A stretch of DNA of 64,000 nt from NCBI RefSeq assembly GCF_014193695.1, contig NZ_JACHZR010000002.1, positions 558,001 to 622,000 on the forward strand, written 5' to 3'. The DNA comes from Rhizobium sp. BK316. Lineage in GTDB: Bacteria > Pseudomonadota > Alphaproteobacteria > Rhizobiales > Rhizobiaceae. How positions within the stretch are numbered: the stretch's first letter is position 1; each line of letters starts with the position of its first letter. The notes under the pieces are model-generated. The model was not told the DNA's origin. It ran no database searches and saw only the letters and a list, made by a program, of their open reading frames with translations. This document shows positions 43,793-54,041 of this stretch, one piece after another. Position numbers and translations under genes: made by a program.

Positions 43793-44464
43793 ATGATCGT
43801 AGTGGTTGATGAGCGTGAGCTCGTGAAGGATGGTTACACTTCTCTGTTTGGCCGTGAGGGTATTCCCTCGACCGGCTTTGATCCCAATGAATTCGGCGAA
43901 TGGGTGCAGACGGCGGCTGATTCTGATATCGCTGCGGTCGAGGCATTCCTGATCGGCCAGGGCCAGCGCGCACTGGAGTTGCCGCGCGCGATCAGGGATC
44001 GCTCGATGGCGCCTGTGATCGCTGTCAGCGACCAGCCGTCGCTCGAAAACACGCTTGCCCTTTTCGATTGCGGCGTCGACGACGTTGTACGCAAACCGGT
44101 GCATCCGCGTGAGATTCTCGCGCGCGCCGCTGCAATCCGTCGTCGCCTGAAGGCGATCGCAAACTACACGGACATCGGCGCCATCCGCGTCTTCTCCGAT
44201 GGGCGCGATCCGGAAATCAACGGCGAAACCTTCGCTTTGCCGCGCCGCGAGCGCCGCATCCTCGAATACTTGATCGCCAATCGTGGCCGTCGCGTCACCA
44301 AGACCCAGATCTTCAATGCGATCTACGGCATTTTCGACGAGGAAGTCGAAGAAAACGTCGTCGAAAGCCACATCTCCAAGCTGCGCAAGAAGCTGCGCAA
44401 AAAGCTCGGCGTCGACCCGGTCGATTCCAAGCGCTTCCTTGGCTATTGCATTGATTGGAATTGA
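43793..44464 (+). CDS. rem: Orphan OmpR-type motility regulator Rem
   Basis: A 223-residue protein. The N-terminal receiver-like domain (1-120) keeps the acidic D6-E7 pair and a Lys in [12 protein letters not shown], but the phosphoacceptor position is Glu (E50 in [11 protein letters not shown]) instead of Asp. The C-terminal winged helix ([38 protein letters not shown]) binds DNA. No partner kinase is adjacent. In S. meliloti Rem is the class II activator, made in exponential phase under VisNR control, that switches on flagellar genes. A Glu there often mimics the phosphorylated state, which fits a kinase-free activator (inference). Confidence 0.92.
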   Translation: MIVVVDERELVKDGYTSLFGREGIPSTGFDPNEFGEWVQTAADSDIAAVEAFLIGQGQRALELPRAIRDRSMAPVIAVSDQPSLENTLALFDCGVDDVVRKPVHPREILARAAAIRRRLKAIANYTDIGAIRVFSDGRDPEINGETFALPRRERRILEYLIANRGRRVTKTQIFNAIYGIFDEEVEENVVESHISKLRKKLRKKLGVDPVDSKRFLGYCIDWN

Positions 44465-44592
44465 TTTTTTCGGCGCGGGTCGTGCCGCGCGGGAAAGCCG
44501 GAATATTTCGATCGGCGACCCGGCACAACAGACAGCTTCACGCAAGGCCCGCCAAATACTGTTGTACTTAACAGGTAAAACGAGGTTTTCAG
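44465..44592 (+). promoter_or_regulatory. Promoter region of flgE
   Basis: A 128-bp gap between rem and flgE. A GC hairpin (44473-44478 / 44485-44490) is preceded, not followed, by T residues, so it is not a plus-strand terminator. TACTTAACAGG near 44565 may be part of the flgE promoter. No gene. Confidence 0.3.
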
Positions 44593-45900
44593 ATGAGCAT
44601 TTTCGGCAGCATGAAGACGGCAGTATCGGGGATGAACGCGCAGGCAAACCGCCTCAGCACCGTCTCCGATAACATCGCGAACGTGAACACCAGCGGCTAT
44701 AAGGCAGTTTCGACCGCGTTCTCGTCGCTGGTCCTGCCATCGGGCTCCGGTAACTACAATTCGGGCGGCGTGACGACGACGGTTCGTCAGGCTGTTTCCG
44801 ACCAGGGTGATATCTCCTACACGACCTCCGGTTACGACCTCGCAATTTCCGGCGACGGTTTCTTCATCGTCCAGGGCGGCGATGGCGTTCCCGTCCTGAC
44901 GCGTGCCGGCGATTTTACGAAGGACGACACCGGCAACCTCGTCAACTCGGCCGGCTTCACGCTCATGGGCTATCCGTGGGGTTCCTCGGCTCCGGCCGTC
45001 GTCGTCAACGGTTTTGACGGGTTGGTTCCGATCAACGTTCTCGGCAATCAGAAGCTGGAAGCGATTGCGACATCAAACGGCACTTGGACTGGTAACCTCA
45101 AGCCCGGTGCGACTGTCGTCACGGATCCCGATACGCTGCCGAGCGCCAACGCTGCCGTAGACCCCACGACGACGAATACTCAGAAGTATTCGATAGTCAC
45201 CTACGACAAGCTTGGCAGTAAGGTGATGTACGACATCTACTTCACCAAAGTTCCCTACGACGCTGCGGCAATACCGGCACCTCCTGCGGGTTCGCAATAC
45301 CAGTGGGAAATGGCCGTATTCCGCAACGGAGACAAAGCCACGTCTGGCACCAGCTCCTTCCCATACAGCTCTGGTCCTGTTGCGACCAAGACGGTTTACT
45401 TTGACGACAAAGGCCAGATGACTTCGACGGCCAACTCGACGATCACCGATCCCGCGACCGGCCTCAGCATTGACCTCAATCTCGACCTTTCCCAGGTCGG
45501 CGACAATTTCTCCGGTTCGGGTAATGTTGACGGTCAGGGCGCAAATTCGCCGGTTGATATCACAATCGACTCCGACGGTATCGTCTACTCGAAGTATGAT
45601 GACGGCAGCACCAAGCCCGTCTTCCAAATCCCGCTTGCCAACGTTCCAAGCCCGGACCTGCTGACGCTGATGTCCGGCAATGTTTACTCGGCCAACGGCA
45701 GATCGGGCGTGACCGTCACCGGTTTCCCGCAGACCAGCGGCTTCGGCAAGATCCAGTCGGGCGCACTCGAAGGTTCGAACGTCGACCTCGCCGGTGAACT
45801 GACCGAAATGATCGAATCCCAGCGCAGCTACACCGCCAACTCCAAGGTGTTCCAGACGGGTTCCGATCTCATGGACGTTCTCGTCAACCTCAAGCGTTAA
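44593..45900 (+). CDS. flgE: Flagellar hook protein FlgE
   Basis: A 435-residue hook subunit. The N-terminal rod/hook signature (RLSTVSDNIANVNTSGYKAV), the central hook domain (DLAISGDGFFIVQGGDGVPV) and the C-terminal signature (EGSNVDLAGELTEMIESQRS) are present. It is the first gene of a hook operon (flgE-flgK-flgL-flaF-flbT-flgD). The length is normal for rhizobia. Confidence 0.96.
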   Translation: MSIFGSMKTAVSGMNAQANRLSTVSDNIANVNTSGYKAVSTAFSSLVLPSGSGNYNSGGVTTTVRQAVSDQGDISYTTSGYDLAISGDGFFIVQGGDGVPVLTRAGDFTKDDTGNLVNSAGFTLMGYPWGSSAPAVVVNGFDGLVPINVLGNQKLEAIATSNGTWTGNLKPGATVVTDPDTLPSANAAVDPTTTNTQKYSIVTYDKLGSKVMYDIYFTKVPYDAAAIPAPPAGSQYQWEMAVFRNGDKATSGTSSFPYSSGPVATKTVYFDDKGQMTSTANSTITDPATGLSIDLNLDLSQVGDNFSGSGNVDGQGANSPVDITIDSDGIVYSKYDDGSTKPVFQIPLANVPSPDLLTLMSGNVYSANGRSGVTVTGFPQTSGFGKIQSGALEGSNVDLAGELTEMIESQRSYTANSKVFQTGSDLMDVLVNLKR

Positions 45901-45919
45901 TCAGGGTAACGGGTAAGCC

Positions 45920-47386
45920 ATGTCGCTCACTTCAGCACTTAACACCGCGCAGAGCATATTCAACAATACGGGCACGCAGAGCAGCATCGTATCGAACAAT
46001 ATCTCGAACGCCGGCAACAAGGACTATGTGCGCCGGCAGGCGATGCTCACCACCTCGCTGAACGGCGCCCAGGTGGTCAAGATCAGCCGCGCACAGGAAG
46101 ATGCACTGCTGAAACAGTATCTCAAGGCGGCCTCGCAGGACAGCGCCCAGCAGACCCTGCTGGGCGGCCTTGAAGATCTGAAATCGATCATGGGCGGCAA
46201 CGATAACGAGACTTCGCCTGAAACTGCCCTCCGCACCTTCCGCGACAAGCTCGGCACGTTCCGCGCGACCCCGGGCGACCTTATTGCCGCCCAGGGTGCG
46301 ATCACGGCGGCACAGGATGTCGTGACGTCGCTGAACAATGCTTCCAAGGCAGTGCAGCAGCAGCGTTCCGACGCCGACAAGCAGATCAAGAACCAGGTCG
46401 ATTCGCTGAACAGCCTGCTGAAGCAGTTCGAAACGGCCAACAACGCCGTCAAGAAGGCGACGGCCGGCAACGAGGATCCTTCGAGCGCTCTCGATGAGCG
46501 CGAAAAGGTTCTCAAGCAGATCAACCAGATCGTTGGTGTCTCTACGGTGACGCGCAGCAACAACGATATGGTGCTTTATACGGCCGATGGCACCACCCTT
46601 TTCGAAACGATCCCGCGTACGGTGAGCTTCGAGCCGACGCAGTCCTACGCGGCAGGCACTAAAGGCAACAAGGTCTATGTCGACGGTGTGGCCGCCAACA
46701 TGGGTTCAGGTGCGTCGACCAGTGCGCAGGGCAGCCTGGGCTCGCTCCTGCAGATCCGCGACGATATCGCGCCGAAGTTCCAGAGCCAGCTCGACGAAGT
46801 CGCCCGCGGTCTTGTCGATCTCTATCAGGAAGCGGGCGCTCCCGGTCTTTTCGTCTGGACAGACCCGGCGACCGGCACGGCTGGCGGACTTCCGGTGGAT
46901 CCGCCGGTCGGCGGCATTATCGATGGCATTGCTGGAACGATTGCTATCAATAAGGGTGTCTTGACGAGCGGCACTCCGGCCGGCGATCCCATGCGCCTGC
47001 GCAATGGCAACATCAACGGAGGTCCCGGTTCGAATCCGGGTAATTCGAGCGGCTACTCCGCGGAGCTCGACCGGCTCTACACGGCGATGGACAGCGGCAT
47101 TCCCTTCGATACCGATTCGGGTCTGGACACCAATGTCAGCATCATGAGCTACGCCACCAATTCGATTGGCTGGCTCGAGCAGAACCGGAGCGATGCGACC
47201 AAGGCTGCGGAAAATACCCAGGCTGCCTCAGCGCGAACCGATGAAGCTTATTCCAATGAAACCGGCGTCAACCTCGATGAGGAACTGACGCTCCTTCTCG
47301 ACATAGAGCAGTCCTACAAGGCGGCGACCAAGATTTTGAACGCCGTTGACGAGATGTTGAAAGCATTGCTGGATATTGCGAGTTAA
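45920..47386 (+). CDS. flgK: Hook-filament junction protein FlgK
   Basis: A 488-residue hook-associated protein 1. The N-terminus (SIVSNNISNAGNKDYVRRQA) and C-terminus (GVNLDEELTLLLDIEQSYKA, ATKILNAVDEMLKALLDI) show the family helices. It joins hook and filament together with FlgL. It starts 19 bp after flgE. Confidence 0.95.
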   Translation: MSLTSALNTAQSIFNNTGTQSSIVSNNISNAGNKDYVRRQAMLTTSLNGAQVVKISRAQEDALLKQYLKAASQDSAQQTLLGGLEDLKSIMGGNDNETSPETALRTFRDKLGTFRATPGDLIAAQGAITAAQDVVTSLNNASKAVQQQRSDADKQIKNQVDSLNSLLKQFETANNAVKKATAGNEDPSSALDEREKVLKQINQIVGVSTVTRSNNDMVLYTADGTTLFETIPRTVSFEPTQSYAAGTKGNKVYVDGVAANMGSGASTSAQGSLGSLLQIRDDIAPKFQSQLDEVARGLVDLYQEAGAPGLFVWTDPATGTAGGLPVDPPVGGIIDGIAGTIAINKGVLTSGTPAGDPMRLRNGNINGGPGSNPGNSSGYSAELDRLYTAMDSGIPFDTDSGLDTNVSIMSYATNSIGWLEQNRSDATKAAENTQAASARTDEAYSNETGVNLDEELTLLLDIEQSYKAATKILNAVDEMLKALLDIAS

Positions 47387-47389
47387 GCC

Positions 47390-48436
47390 ATGAAGAGCTC
47401 ATTTATTTCAAGTTCGGCCATCCAGAACGCCATGCGGTTGACAATCCGCCAGGCGCAGAACCAGATGACGAAGGCGACGATGGAAGCGACCACCGGCACC
47501 TACGCCGATATTGGTGTGTCGCTGGGCGGTTACGCAGCCAAGAGCATCGACTTCACCCGTGAAGTCGACCGTATCAAATCGATCAAGCTGAGCAATGCTC
47601 TCGTAGACGCCCGTATGGAATCGGCTCAAACCGGGCTCGATAAAATGAAGAAGGCGGGTGATAGCTTCCTCTCCAAGCTGACCGCCCTGCAGAGCAGCCA
47701 CGATCCGGGCAGCATCACCGTCGCAATCCAGTCGGCCACGAGCGCGCTTTCGACGATGATGGATACGTCGAATTCCATGGTGAATGGCGAGTATCTCTTC
47801 GCCGGTATCAATACTGACATTCAGCCGCTGACGGACAAGACGGCAGCGACGACGACGGAAATCACGAACAGGCTGAACGCCTACGCGGCGACACTCAGCA
47901 AGCCGGTGAAGGAGATGACCGGCGACGAGATGAAGACGTTCATCGAAACGCAGGTTGAACCGATGTTCAGCGAAGCGGCCTGGACGGATCCGACCACCGG
48001 TTGGTCTAAGGCGTCGAGCCAGAACATGACGAGCCGCATCAGCAATTCGGAAGTCGTTGAATCCTCGACCAATGCCAATTCCGAGGGCATGCGTTACTTC
48101 GCTCTGGCGACTGTGATGACCTCCGCGCTGATGGGTCAGAACCTCAGCACGGACGCGATGAGCGCGGTCTCTTCAAAGGCGATCACCTACACGACCAGAG
48201 CCACCACGGGCATCATCACCCAGGGTAGCCAGCTCGGTCTGTCGCAGGAGCGTGTCGAGAAGGCGAATGACGCCCTCGATGCCCAGGCGAACATCATGCA
48301 GACCAAGCTCGTCGATATCCAGGGCGTCGATCCCTATGAGGCCTCGACCCTTGTCAAGACTTTGGAAACCCAGCTCGAAACCGCTTACACGATCGTATCG
48401 AAGATCCAGCAGTTGAGTCTCGTGAACTACCTTTGA
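47390..48436 (+). CDS. flgL: Hook-filament junction protein FlgL
   Basis: A 348-residue hook-associated protein 3 of the flagellin superfamily. The N-terminal helix (FISSSAIQNAMRLTIRQAQN) and C-terminal heptads (DPYEASTLVKTLETQLETAY, TIVSKIQQLSLVNYL) are conserved. It starts 3 bp after flgK. Confidence 0.93.
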   Translation: MKSSFISSSAIQNAMRLTIRQAQNQMTKATMEATTGTYADIGVSLGGYAAKSIDFTREVDRIKSIKLSNALVDARMESAQTGLDKMKKAGDSFLSKLTALQSSHDPGSITVAIQSATSALSTMMDTSNSMVNGEYLFAGINTDIQPLTDKTAATTTEITNRLNAYAATLSKPVKEMTGDEMKTFIETQVEPMFSEAAWTDPTTGWSKASSQNMTSRISNSEVVESSTNANSEGMRYFALATVMTSALMGQNLSTDAMSAVSSKAITYTTRATTGIITQGSQLGLSQERVEKANDALDAQANIMQTKLVDIQGVDPYEASTLVKTLETQLETAYTIVSKIQQLSLVNYL

Positions 48437-48472
48437 TGAGCAAAGGCGCGCAATATAAAGAAGGATGCATGA

Positions 48473-48820
48473 ATGTATCAGTTCTCGTATGCCGAGGTCA
48501 TGCAAGACTCGGTTGCCGACGCGAAAGAGCGGGAATGGCAGGTTCTCGAACGTTCGATTGAACTGCTCTCGGTGGCGCGCGACAAGGAGAAGTATACCCG
48601 GGAGGCTATTGAAGCTCTCTTTTATACCCGCAGGGTGTGGATCAGCTTCATTGAGGATTTGAAACATCCCGACAACCAGTTGGAAGTCGAGCTCAGGGCA
48701 AACCTCATCTCGATTGCGATCTGGATATTGAAGGAATGCGACAGAATTAGAAAACGTCAGTCGAATAACTACCAGGGCATCATCGACGTTACCACCATCA
48801 TCAGGGATGGACTTAAATGA
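48473..48820 (+). CDS. flaF: Flagellin-synthesis regulator FlaF
   Basis: A 115-residue soluble helical protein of the FlaF family ([40 protein letters not shown]). In Caulobacter and Brucella FlaF is needed for flagellin production and acts opposite to FlbT after transcription. It is 36 bp after flgL and overlaps flbT by 4 bp, the usual pairing. Confidence 0.92.
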   Translation: MYQFSYAEVMQDSVADAKEREWQVLERSIELLSVARDKEKYTREAIEALFYTRRVWISFIEDLKHPDNQLEVELRANLISIAIWILKECDRIRKRQSNNYQGIIDVTTIIRDGLK

Positions 48821-49266
48821 AAAGTACACTTCGCATTTCTCTGAAAGCCGGGGAAAGAATCTTCATCAACGGCGCTGTCCTGCGTGTCGACCGTAAGGTC
48901 GCACTGGAATTCCTGAATGATGTGACGTTCCTTCTCGAAAACCACGTGCTGCAGCCGGAAGGCGCGACCACGCCGCTTCGCCAACTCTACTTCATTGCCC
49001 AGATGATCCTCATCAATCCCGAGGGCAAGGAACATTCGACGGCGATGTTCCGCAAGTCGATCACGATGCTGCTCACATGCTTCAAGAACGAGGAAATCCT
49101 CGCCGAACTGAAGCGTATCGACGCACTCGTTTCGACTGGTCGCGCCTTCGACGCGCTGAAGGCGATCCGCGGTCTCTACGCGATCGAAGACAGCATCCTC
49201 AACAATCACGAGCTGCCCCCGACCATGGTCGAGCAGATTCGCAGGGAGATCGCACCATGGCGGTAG
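48817..49266 (+). CDS. flbT: Post-transcriptional flagellin regulator FlbT
   Basis: A 149-residue protein of the FlbT family ([40 protein letters not shown]). FlbT binds the flagellin mRNA leader in Caulobacter and represses translation until the hook is done. The conserved flaB and flaC leaders of this window are candidate targets. It overlaps flaF by 4 bp and flgD by 10 bp. Confidence 0.92.
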   Translation: MKSTLRISLKAGERIFINGAVLRVDRKVALEFLNDVTFLLENHVLQPEGATTPLRQLYFIAQMILINPEGKEHSTAMFRKSITMLLTCFKNEEILAELKRIDALVSTGRAFDALKAIRGLYAIEDSILNNHELPPTMVEQIRREIAPWR

Positions 49267-49715
49267 ACGGAACCCAGAGCGTAGGCGGTGGCAGCAGCAC
49301 GTATGGCTCGTCCAATACCGCACAGCAGAAGGCGACGCTGAACTACGACAACTTCCTTCAGCTGCTGGTCGCGCAGTTGAAGAACCAGGATCCGACCGAT
49401 CCGATGGATGCGAGCGAGCAGATGTCGCAGCTCGCGAGCTTCTCGCAGGTCGAGCAGACGATCCAGACGAACTCGAAGCTCGACACGCTGCTGACGAGCT
49501 CCAGCCTGACCCAGGCAAGCAGCTATATCGGTAAGTACATGGAAAGTGCCGATGGCAAGACCAAGGGCACGGTCGAATCCGTCAAGGTTTATTCGGACGG
49601 CCTTATTGCAACGCTCGACAATGGCGGTAAAATTCTCATCCAGCCGGGCATCTCGCTTTCCGATTCGGCGCCGACCAAAGCTTCTGGCGACGATAGTGGT
49701 TCGGACGATACCTGA
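49257..49715 (+). CDS. flgD: Hook-cap protein FlgD (short form)
   Basis: A 152-residue protein. The N-terminal conserved segment ([40 protein letters not shown]) identifies FlgD, and a short tail ([20 protein letters not shown]) replaces the larger C-terminal domain of E. coli FlgD (231). It scaffolds hook assembly. I chose the ATG at 49257 inside the end of flbT. Confidence 0.92.
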   Translation: MAVDGTQSVGGGSSTYGSSNTAQQKATLNYDNFLQLLVAQLKNQDPTDPMDASEQMSQLASFSQVEQTIQTNSKLDTLLTSSSLTQASSYIGKYMESADGKTKGTVESVKVYSDGLIATLDNGGKILIQPGISLSDSAPTKASGDDSGSDDT

Positions 49716-49818
49716 AGTGACGAAGCGGCCTGACGCGCGTTCGTTTGGATGATGCCAAAAATACCGGTCCGGTTAAGCCGGGCTGGCTGCTTTCAAGGCG
49801 ATATGAGGTTGCCTGACG

Positions 49819-50085
49819 ATGAATGAAGCTGATGCACTCGACCTGTTCCAGGCTGCGATCTGGACCGTTCTCATTGCCGCGGGTCCTGCGGTCATTGCGG
49901 CAATGGTCGTCGGTCTCGTGATCGCGCTGATCCAGGCGCTCACCCAGGTGCAGGAAGCCACGCTCACTTTCGTCCCGAAGATCGTCGCCGTTCTGGTCAC
50001 GATCGGTATTTCCGCTCCCTTCGTGGGCTCTCAGGTTTCCATTTTTACCAACCTGGTCTTCTCGCGCATCCAGTCCGGCTTCTGA
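49819..50085 (+). CDS. fliQ: Flagellar export-gate protein FliQ
   Basis: An 88-residue inner-membrane protein with two hydrophobic hairpin helices (about 14-38 and 50-72). The signature ALIQALTQVQEATLTFVPKI sits between them. It is a pore subunit with FliP and FliR. It is 103 bp after flgD and 91 bp before flhA. Confidence 0.94.
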   Translation: MNEADALDLFQAAIWTVLIAAGPAVIAAMVVGLVIALIQALTQVQEATLTFVPKIVAVLVTIGISAPFVGSQVSIFTNLVFSRIQSGF

Positions 50086-50176
50086 GCCAACTTCGCGCAA
50101 GCTTCGCCATTTAACTGTCGATCCGAACTGGGCGGATTCTGATGTCCGCCTCCTCTCATGAAGAGACGGAATCGCT

Positions 50177-52264
50177 ATGGCGCAACCACCTGCACTACCC
50201 CTTCCGAAAGTCGCTCCGAGTATGCGTGACATCGGCTTTGCCATGGGCATTGTCGGTATCATCTGCATCCTCTTCCTGCCGATCCCGCCGTTCCTGATCG
50301 ATATGGGACTGGCCTTCTCGATCGCTTTCTCGGTGCTGATCCTCATGGTCGCGCTGTGGATTCAGAAGCCTCTCGATTTCTCGTCCTTCCCGACCATCTT
50401 GCTGATCGCGACGATGACGCGATTGGCGCTGAACATCGCGACGACGCGCGTCATCCTTTCGCACGGCAACGAGGGGCATGATGCCGCAGGCGGCGTCATT
50501 GCCGGTTTTGCAAGCCTGGTCATGTCCGGCGACTTCGTCATTGGTCTGATCGTCTTCCTGATTCTCATCACCATCAACTTCATCGTCATCACCAAGGGTG
50601 CGACGCGTATCGCGGAAGTCGGCGCGCGTTTCACCTTGGACGCCATTCCCGGCAAGCAGATGTCGATCGATGCCGACCTCTCGGCCGGCATTATCGACGA
50701 GAAGGAAGCCCAGCGCCGCCGCAAGGAGCTGGAAGAAGAAAGCTCCTTCTTCGGCGCGATGGACGGTGCATCGAAGTTCGTTCGCGGTGACGCGGTTGCG
50801 GGTCTCCTCATCACAGCCATCAACGTCTTCGGCGGTATCATCATCGGCTATTTTCGCCACGGCATGCCGATCGGCGAAGCCGCCGACGTTTTCGTCAAGC
50901 TGTCGGTCGGTGACGGCCTCGTCTCGCAGATGCCGGCTCTCATCGTTTCGCTCGCCGCCGGCCTTCTCGTTTCGCGCGGCGGCACCACCGGCTCCACCGA
51001 CCAGGCGGTCGTCAATCAGCTGAGCGGCTATCCCCGCGCGCTCTCCGTTTCGGCCGTGCTGATGTTCGTCCTGGCCCTGATGCCGGGTCTGCCGTTTGTT
51101 CCCTTCGTGATCCTCGGCAGTCTTCTCGCCTTCGGCGCCTGGTTCATTCCGCGTCAGGTCGAAGCCGAAAACAAGATCCGCCGTGATGCCGAAGAAAAGA
51201 AGGTCGTCCAGAGCAAGGAGCTCGAAAAGGATTCGGTCAAGTCGGTTCTCCGCACGTCCGAAATCGAGCTTGCCCTTGGCAAGATGGTCTCGACCCGCCT
51301 GCTTGGCGCCCACCAGGAGCTCGCCTTCCGCGTCGGCAAGATGCGCAAGAAGTTCGCCACCCAGTACGGTTTCGTCGTGCCGGAAATCAAGGTGACGGAC
51401 GATATCGGCATCCCCGAGAAGTCGTATCAGATCCGCATTCACGGCACGACGGTCGCCTCGAACCTGCTGCGTGTCGGCGAAGTCCTCGTCGTCACCGGCG
51501 CCGGCCGCAAGCCGAGCATTCCGGGTGACGAAATCCGCGAACCCGCTTTCGGCATGCCGGCGGTTTCGATCCTCGAAAACTTCGCCGACGATCTGAAGCG
51601 CGAAGGCTTCCAGCCGATCGACAACGTCTCGGTCGTGTTGACGCATATGAGCGAGGTTATCAGAAACAACCTGCCGCAGCTTCTCTCCTATAAGGACGTG
51701 AAGATCCTGATCGATCGTCTCGACCCTGAATACAAGAAGCTCGCCGATGAAATCTGCTCGTCCCACATGTCCTATTCGGGCCTGCAGGCGGTGCTGAAAC
51801 TGCTTCTTGCCGAGCGCGTCTCGATCCGAAACCTGCACCTCATTCTGGAAGCCGTCGCCGAACTTGCCCCGCATGTCAGAAAGACGGAGCAGATCGTCGA
51901 GCATGTCCGCATCCGCATGGCCCAGCAGCTCTGCGGCGACCTTGCCGACAACGGCGTGTTGCGCGTGTTGCGGCTCGGCAGCAAGTGGGATCTGGCCTTC
52001 CATCAGGCTCTCAAGCGCGATGCGAAGGGCGAAGTCGTCGAATTCGACATCGATCCGCGCACGCTGGAGGAGTTCAGCGAACAGGCGACGAAGGTTATCC
52101 GTGAATTCATGGACAGGGGCCTGCCTTTCGCCCTTGTCACGTCGCCGGAAACGCGCTCCTATGTCCGCATGATCATCGAGCGACTCTTTGCAACGCTTCC
52201 CGTGCTCTCGCATGTGGAACTGGCCAAGGGCATCGAAATCAAGATTTTGGGCTCGATTTCATGA
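50177..52264 (+). CDS. flhA: Flagellar export-gate protein FlhA
   Basis: A 695-residue protein. Eight hydrophobic helices lie between residues about 15 and 325, with the conserved loop [20 protein letters not shown], then [20 protein letters not shown]. The C-terminal cytosolic domain (about 350-695) binds export chaperones and forms the nonameric ring. The length and motifs are canonical. Its stop overlaps the fliR start by 4 bp. Confidence 0.96.
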   Translation: MAQPPALPLPKVAPSMRDIGFAMGIVGIICILFLPIPPFLIDMGLAFSIAFSVLILMVALWIQKPLDFSSFPTILLIATMTRLALNIATTRVILSHGNEGHDAAGGVIAGFASLVMSGDFVIGLIVFLILITINFIVITKGATRIAEVGARFTLDAIPGKQMSIDADLSAGIIDEKEAQRRRKELEEESSFFGAMDGASKFVRGDAVAGLLITAINVFGGIIIGYFRHGMPIGEAADVFVKLSVGDGLVSQMPALIVSLAAGLLVSRGGTTGSTDQAVVNQLSGYPRALSVSAVLMFVLALMPGLPFVPFVILGSLLAFGAWFIPRQVEAENKIRRDAEEKKVVQSKELEKDSVKSVLRTSEIELALGKMVSTRLLGAHQELAFRVGKMRKKFATQYGFVVPEIKVTDDIGIPEKSYQIRIHGTTVASNLLRVGEVLVVTGAGRKPSIPGDEIREPAFGMPAVSILENFADDLKREGFQPIDNVSVVLTHMSEVIRNNLPQLLSYKDVKILIDRLDPEYKKLADEICSSHMSYSGLQAVLKLLLAERVSIRNLHLILEAVAELAPHVRKTEQIVEHVRIRMAQQLCGDLADNGVLRVLRLGSKWDLAFHQALKRDAKGEVVEFDIDPRTLEEFSEQATKVIREFMDRGLPFALVTSPETRSYVRMIIERLFATLPVLSHVELAKGIEIKILGSIS

Positions 52265-53013
52265 TTTCAGACCCGCAAGGGACAGTTCTGGCGCTGTTTC
52301 TGGTTTTCTGCCGGATCGGTGGCTGCGTGCTGACCCTTCCGGGTTTCTCTTCCGCCCGCGTGCCGGAGCAATTGCGCGTCTTCATCGCAGCCGGACTTTC
52401 GCTTGCGGTGCTGCCGGTACTCTGGGACACGGTCTATCCGTCCGTTCACACCAGCTCCGGCACCTATATCGGCCTGATTTTCAGCGAATCGCTGATCGGT
52501 GTGATGTATGGCATGCTTGCCCGCCTCTATACGCTCGGGCTGCAATTTTCGGCCTCGATCGTGTCCATGATGGTCGGCTACACGCAGCCGAGCACGAGTG
52601 ATGTCGTCGAAGATTCGGCCGAAATCAGCCTGACGGCTTTCATCACGATGACCGGTCTGATGGTTCTCTTCATCATGGACTTCCATCACATCGTCTTCCG
52701 CGCGCTGATCGATTCCTACACGACCATGCCCTTCGGCGGCTTGATGCAGATGCGTTCCACGCTCATCACCTTCACTGATACGCTGGAGCAGACCACCTAC
52801 ATCATGCTGCGGCTGGCGAGCCCCTATCTGATTTACGGGCTGATCTTCAACATCTCGATCGGCTTCATCAACAAGCTCGCGCCACAGATCCCGGTCTACT
52901 TCATCTCCACGCCCTATCTGCTGATGGGCGGCCTCTTCCTGCTCTATTTCTCCATCGCTGCCTTGATCAGCCAATTCGGCCAGTCATTCGCCGGCATATT
53001 CGTGGGGAGGTGA
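52261..53013 (+). CDS. fliR: Flagellar export-gate protein FliR
   Basis: A 250-residue inner-membrane protein with 5-6 hydrophobic helices. Typical segments include [20 protein letters not shown] and [20 protein letters not shown], then [17 protein letters not shown]. It completes the FliP-FliQ-FliR pore. It overlaps the fliJ-like gene by 4 bp. Confidence 0.94.
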   Translation: MISDPQGTVLALFLVFCRIGGCVLTLPGFSSARVPEQLRVFIAAGLSLAVLPVLWDTVYPSVHTSSGTYIGLIFSESLIGVMYGMLARLYTLGLQFSASIVSMMVGYTQPSTSDVVEDSAEISLTAFITMTGLMVLFIMDFHHIVFRALIDSYTTMPFGGLMQMRSTLITFTDTLEQTTYIMLRLASPYLIYGLIFNISIGFINKLAPQIPVYFISTPYLLMGGLFLLYFSIAALISQFGQSFAGIFVGR

Positions 53014-53429
53014 GGGCGGTGATCGAGAAGAAGCGCTCCGACAAGCTCAAGCGCCTGGTCGCGGTGCAGCGGCATCTTGAAAAGATGGCGGAGTACGATC
53101 TCGCAGAAACCAGCCGTCAGCGTGCTGAGGTCAATGCAGCCATGGATGTCGCCATTCTTGCGCTCGGTTCGCTGGACCCTATCCATCGTGCTTTTTCGCA
53201 GAGTTATGCCGACCGCTTCGGCAGGTTGAGCATCAAGGACCAGCAACTGACCGGCATGCAGCAGGTGCACGAAATGCGCCTGACGCGCGAGCGTGCCAAG
53301 GGCGACCGGCTGGAAGAAAACATGCTCGATGCCCTTCAGGCAGAGCGTCGCGAGGCGGATGACAATGCCGTTTACGACGTAATCGATCAGCAGTTCGCAA
53401 CGCCAGCCTCCAGCAAGCTTCAAAAATAA
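53010..53429 (+). CDS. FliJ-like coiled-coil export protein (candidate)
   Basis: A 139-residue, highly charged, all-helical protein. Residues about 5-60 and 80-125 form heptad-rich coiled coils (KLKRLVAVQRHLEKMAEYDL, QQVHEMRLTRERAKGDRLEE), the two-helix hairpin layout of FliJ, the stalk-like partner of FliI. It has no signal or membrane segment. It sits in the fliR-flgJ part of the export operon and overlaps fliR. The family is too divergent to be sure by eye, but size, charge and place fit FliJ. Confidence 0.7.
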   Translation: MRAVIEKKRSDKLKRLVAVQRHLEKMAEYDLAETSRQRAEVNAAMDVAILALGSLDPIHRAFSQSYADRFGRLSIKDQQLTGMQQVHEMRLTRERAKGDRLEENMLDALQAERREADDNAVYDVIDQQFATPASSKLQK

Positions 53430-53463
53430 TAATCGCCACGATCTTACATTAGAGGATTGTAAC

Positions 53464-54030
53464 GTGGCTATTTCACCCCCCAGCGATCTGGTGATGGACG
53501 TCGTCAAGGCGGCCGACCCCATGGAGGTTCAGGCTGCCCAGGAAAAACTGAAGGCCAACCGTGCGGCCTTTGCTGCGACAAGCCTGGCAGACAGCGGTAA
53601 CGGCTTTTCTTCCGCAGTCGACATTCTCGACCACGTCAAGCAGAAGAGCGGCCTGAACAACATTCAGAATCGCACCAAGACCGAGGAAGTGCCGGAAACC
53701 TACCGGAAGTTCGAGGCTATGGTTTTGCAGAACTTCGTGAAGTCCATGCTGCCGAGCGATGCCGAGAATGTTTTCGGCAAGGGCGCGACGGGTGACATCT
53801 GGAAGGGCATGATGGCCGAGCAGCTCGGCAACGTCATGGCCAAGGGCGATGGCATCGGCATTGCCAAGCAGATGTATTCCGAGCAGCTGCGCCGCCAGGA
53901 AGGCAAGGTCGTCAATGCCTCCACGGATGAAGACGATCGCAAGACGGCCATGAGCATGATCGACGAGTTTCAGCGCAAGACCTTCGGCACTCCGACTGCC
54001 GACAATAAGTCTGCAACAAGCGACGCATAA
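53464..54030 (+). CDS. flgJ: Rod cap protein FlgJ, N-terminal type only
   Basis: A 188-residue protein beginning with GTG. The C-terminal half is the rod-binding domain (YRKFEAMVLQNFVKSMLPSD, GDIWKGMMAEQLGNVMAKGD, GIGIAKQMY). The peptidoglycan-hydrolase domain of enterobacterial FlgJ (313 residues) is absent; the SLT enzyme at 42928 probably supplies that activity. AGAGGA precedes the start. Confidence 0.9.
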   Translation: MAISPPSDLVMDVVKAADPMEVQAAQEKLKANRAAFAATSLADSGNGFSSAVDILDHVKQKSGLNNIQNRTKTEEVPETYRKFEAMVLQNFVKSMLPSDAENVFGKGATGDIWKGMMAEQLGNVMAKGDGIGIAKQMYSEQLRRQEGKVVNASTDEDDRKTAMSMIDEFQRKTFGTPTADNKSATSDA

Positions 54031-54041
54031 TCGAGGATAAA

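Noticed and set aside
44471..44490. GC hairpin after rem as a terminator.
   Set aside because: The T run lies before the stem, not after it, on the plus strand. No minus-strand gene ends there.
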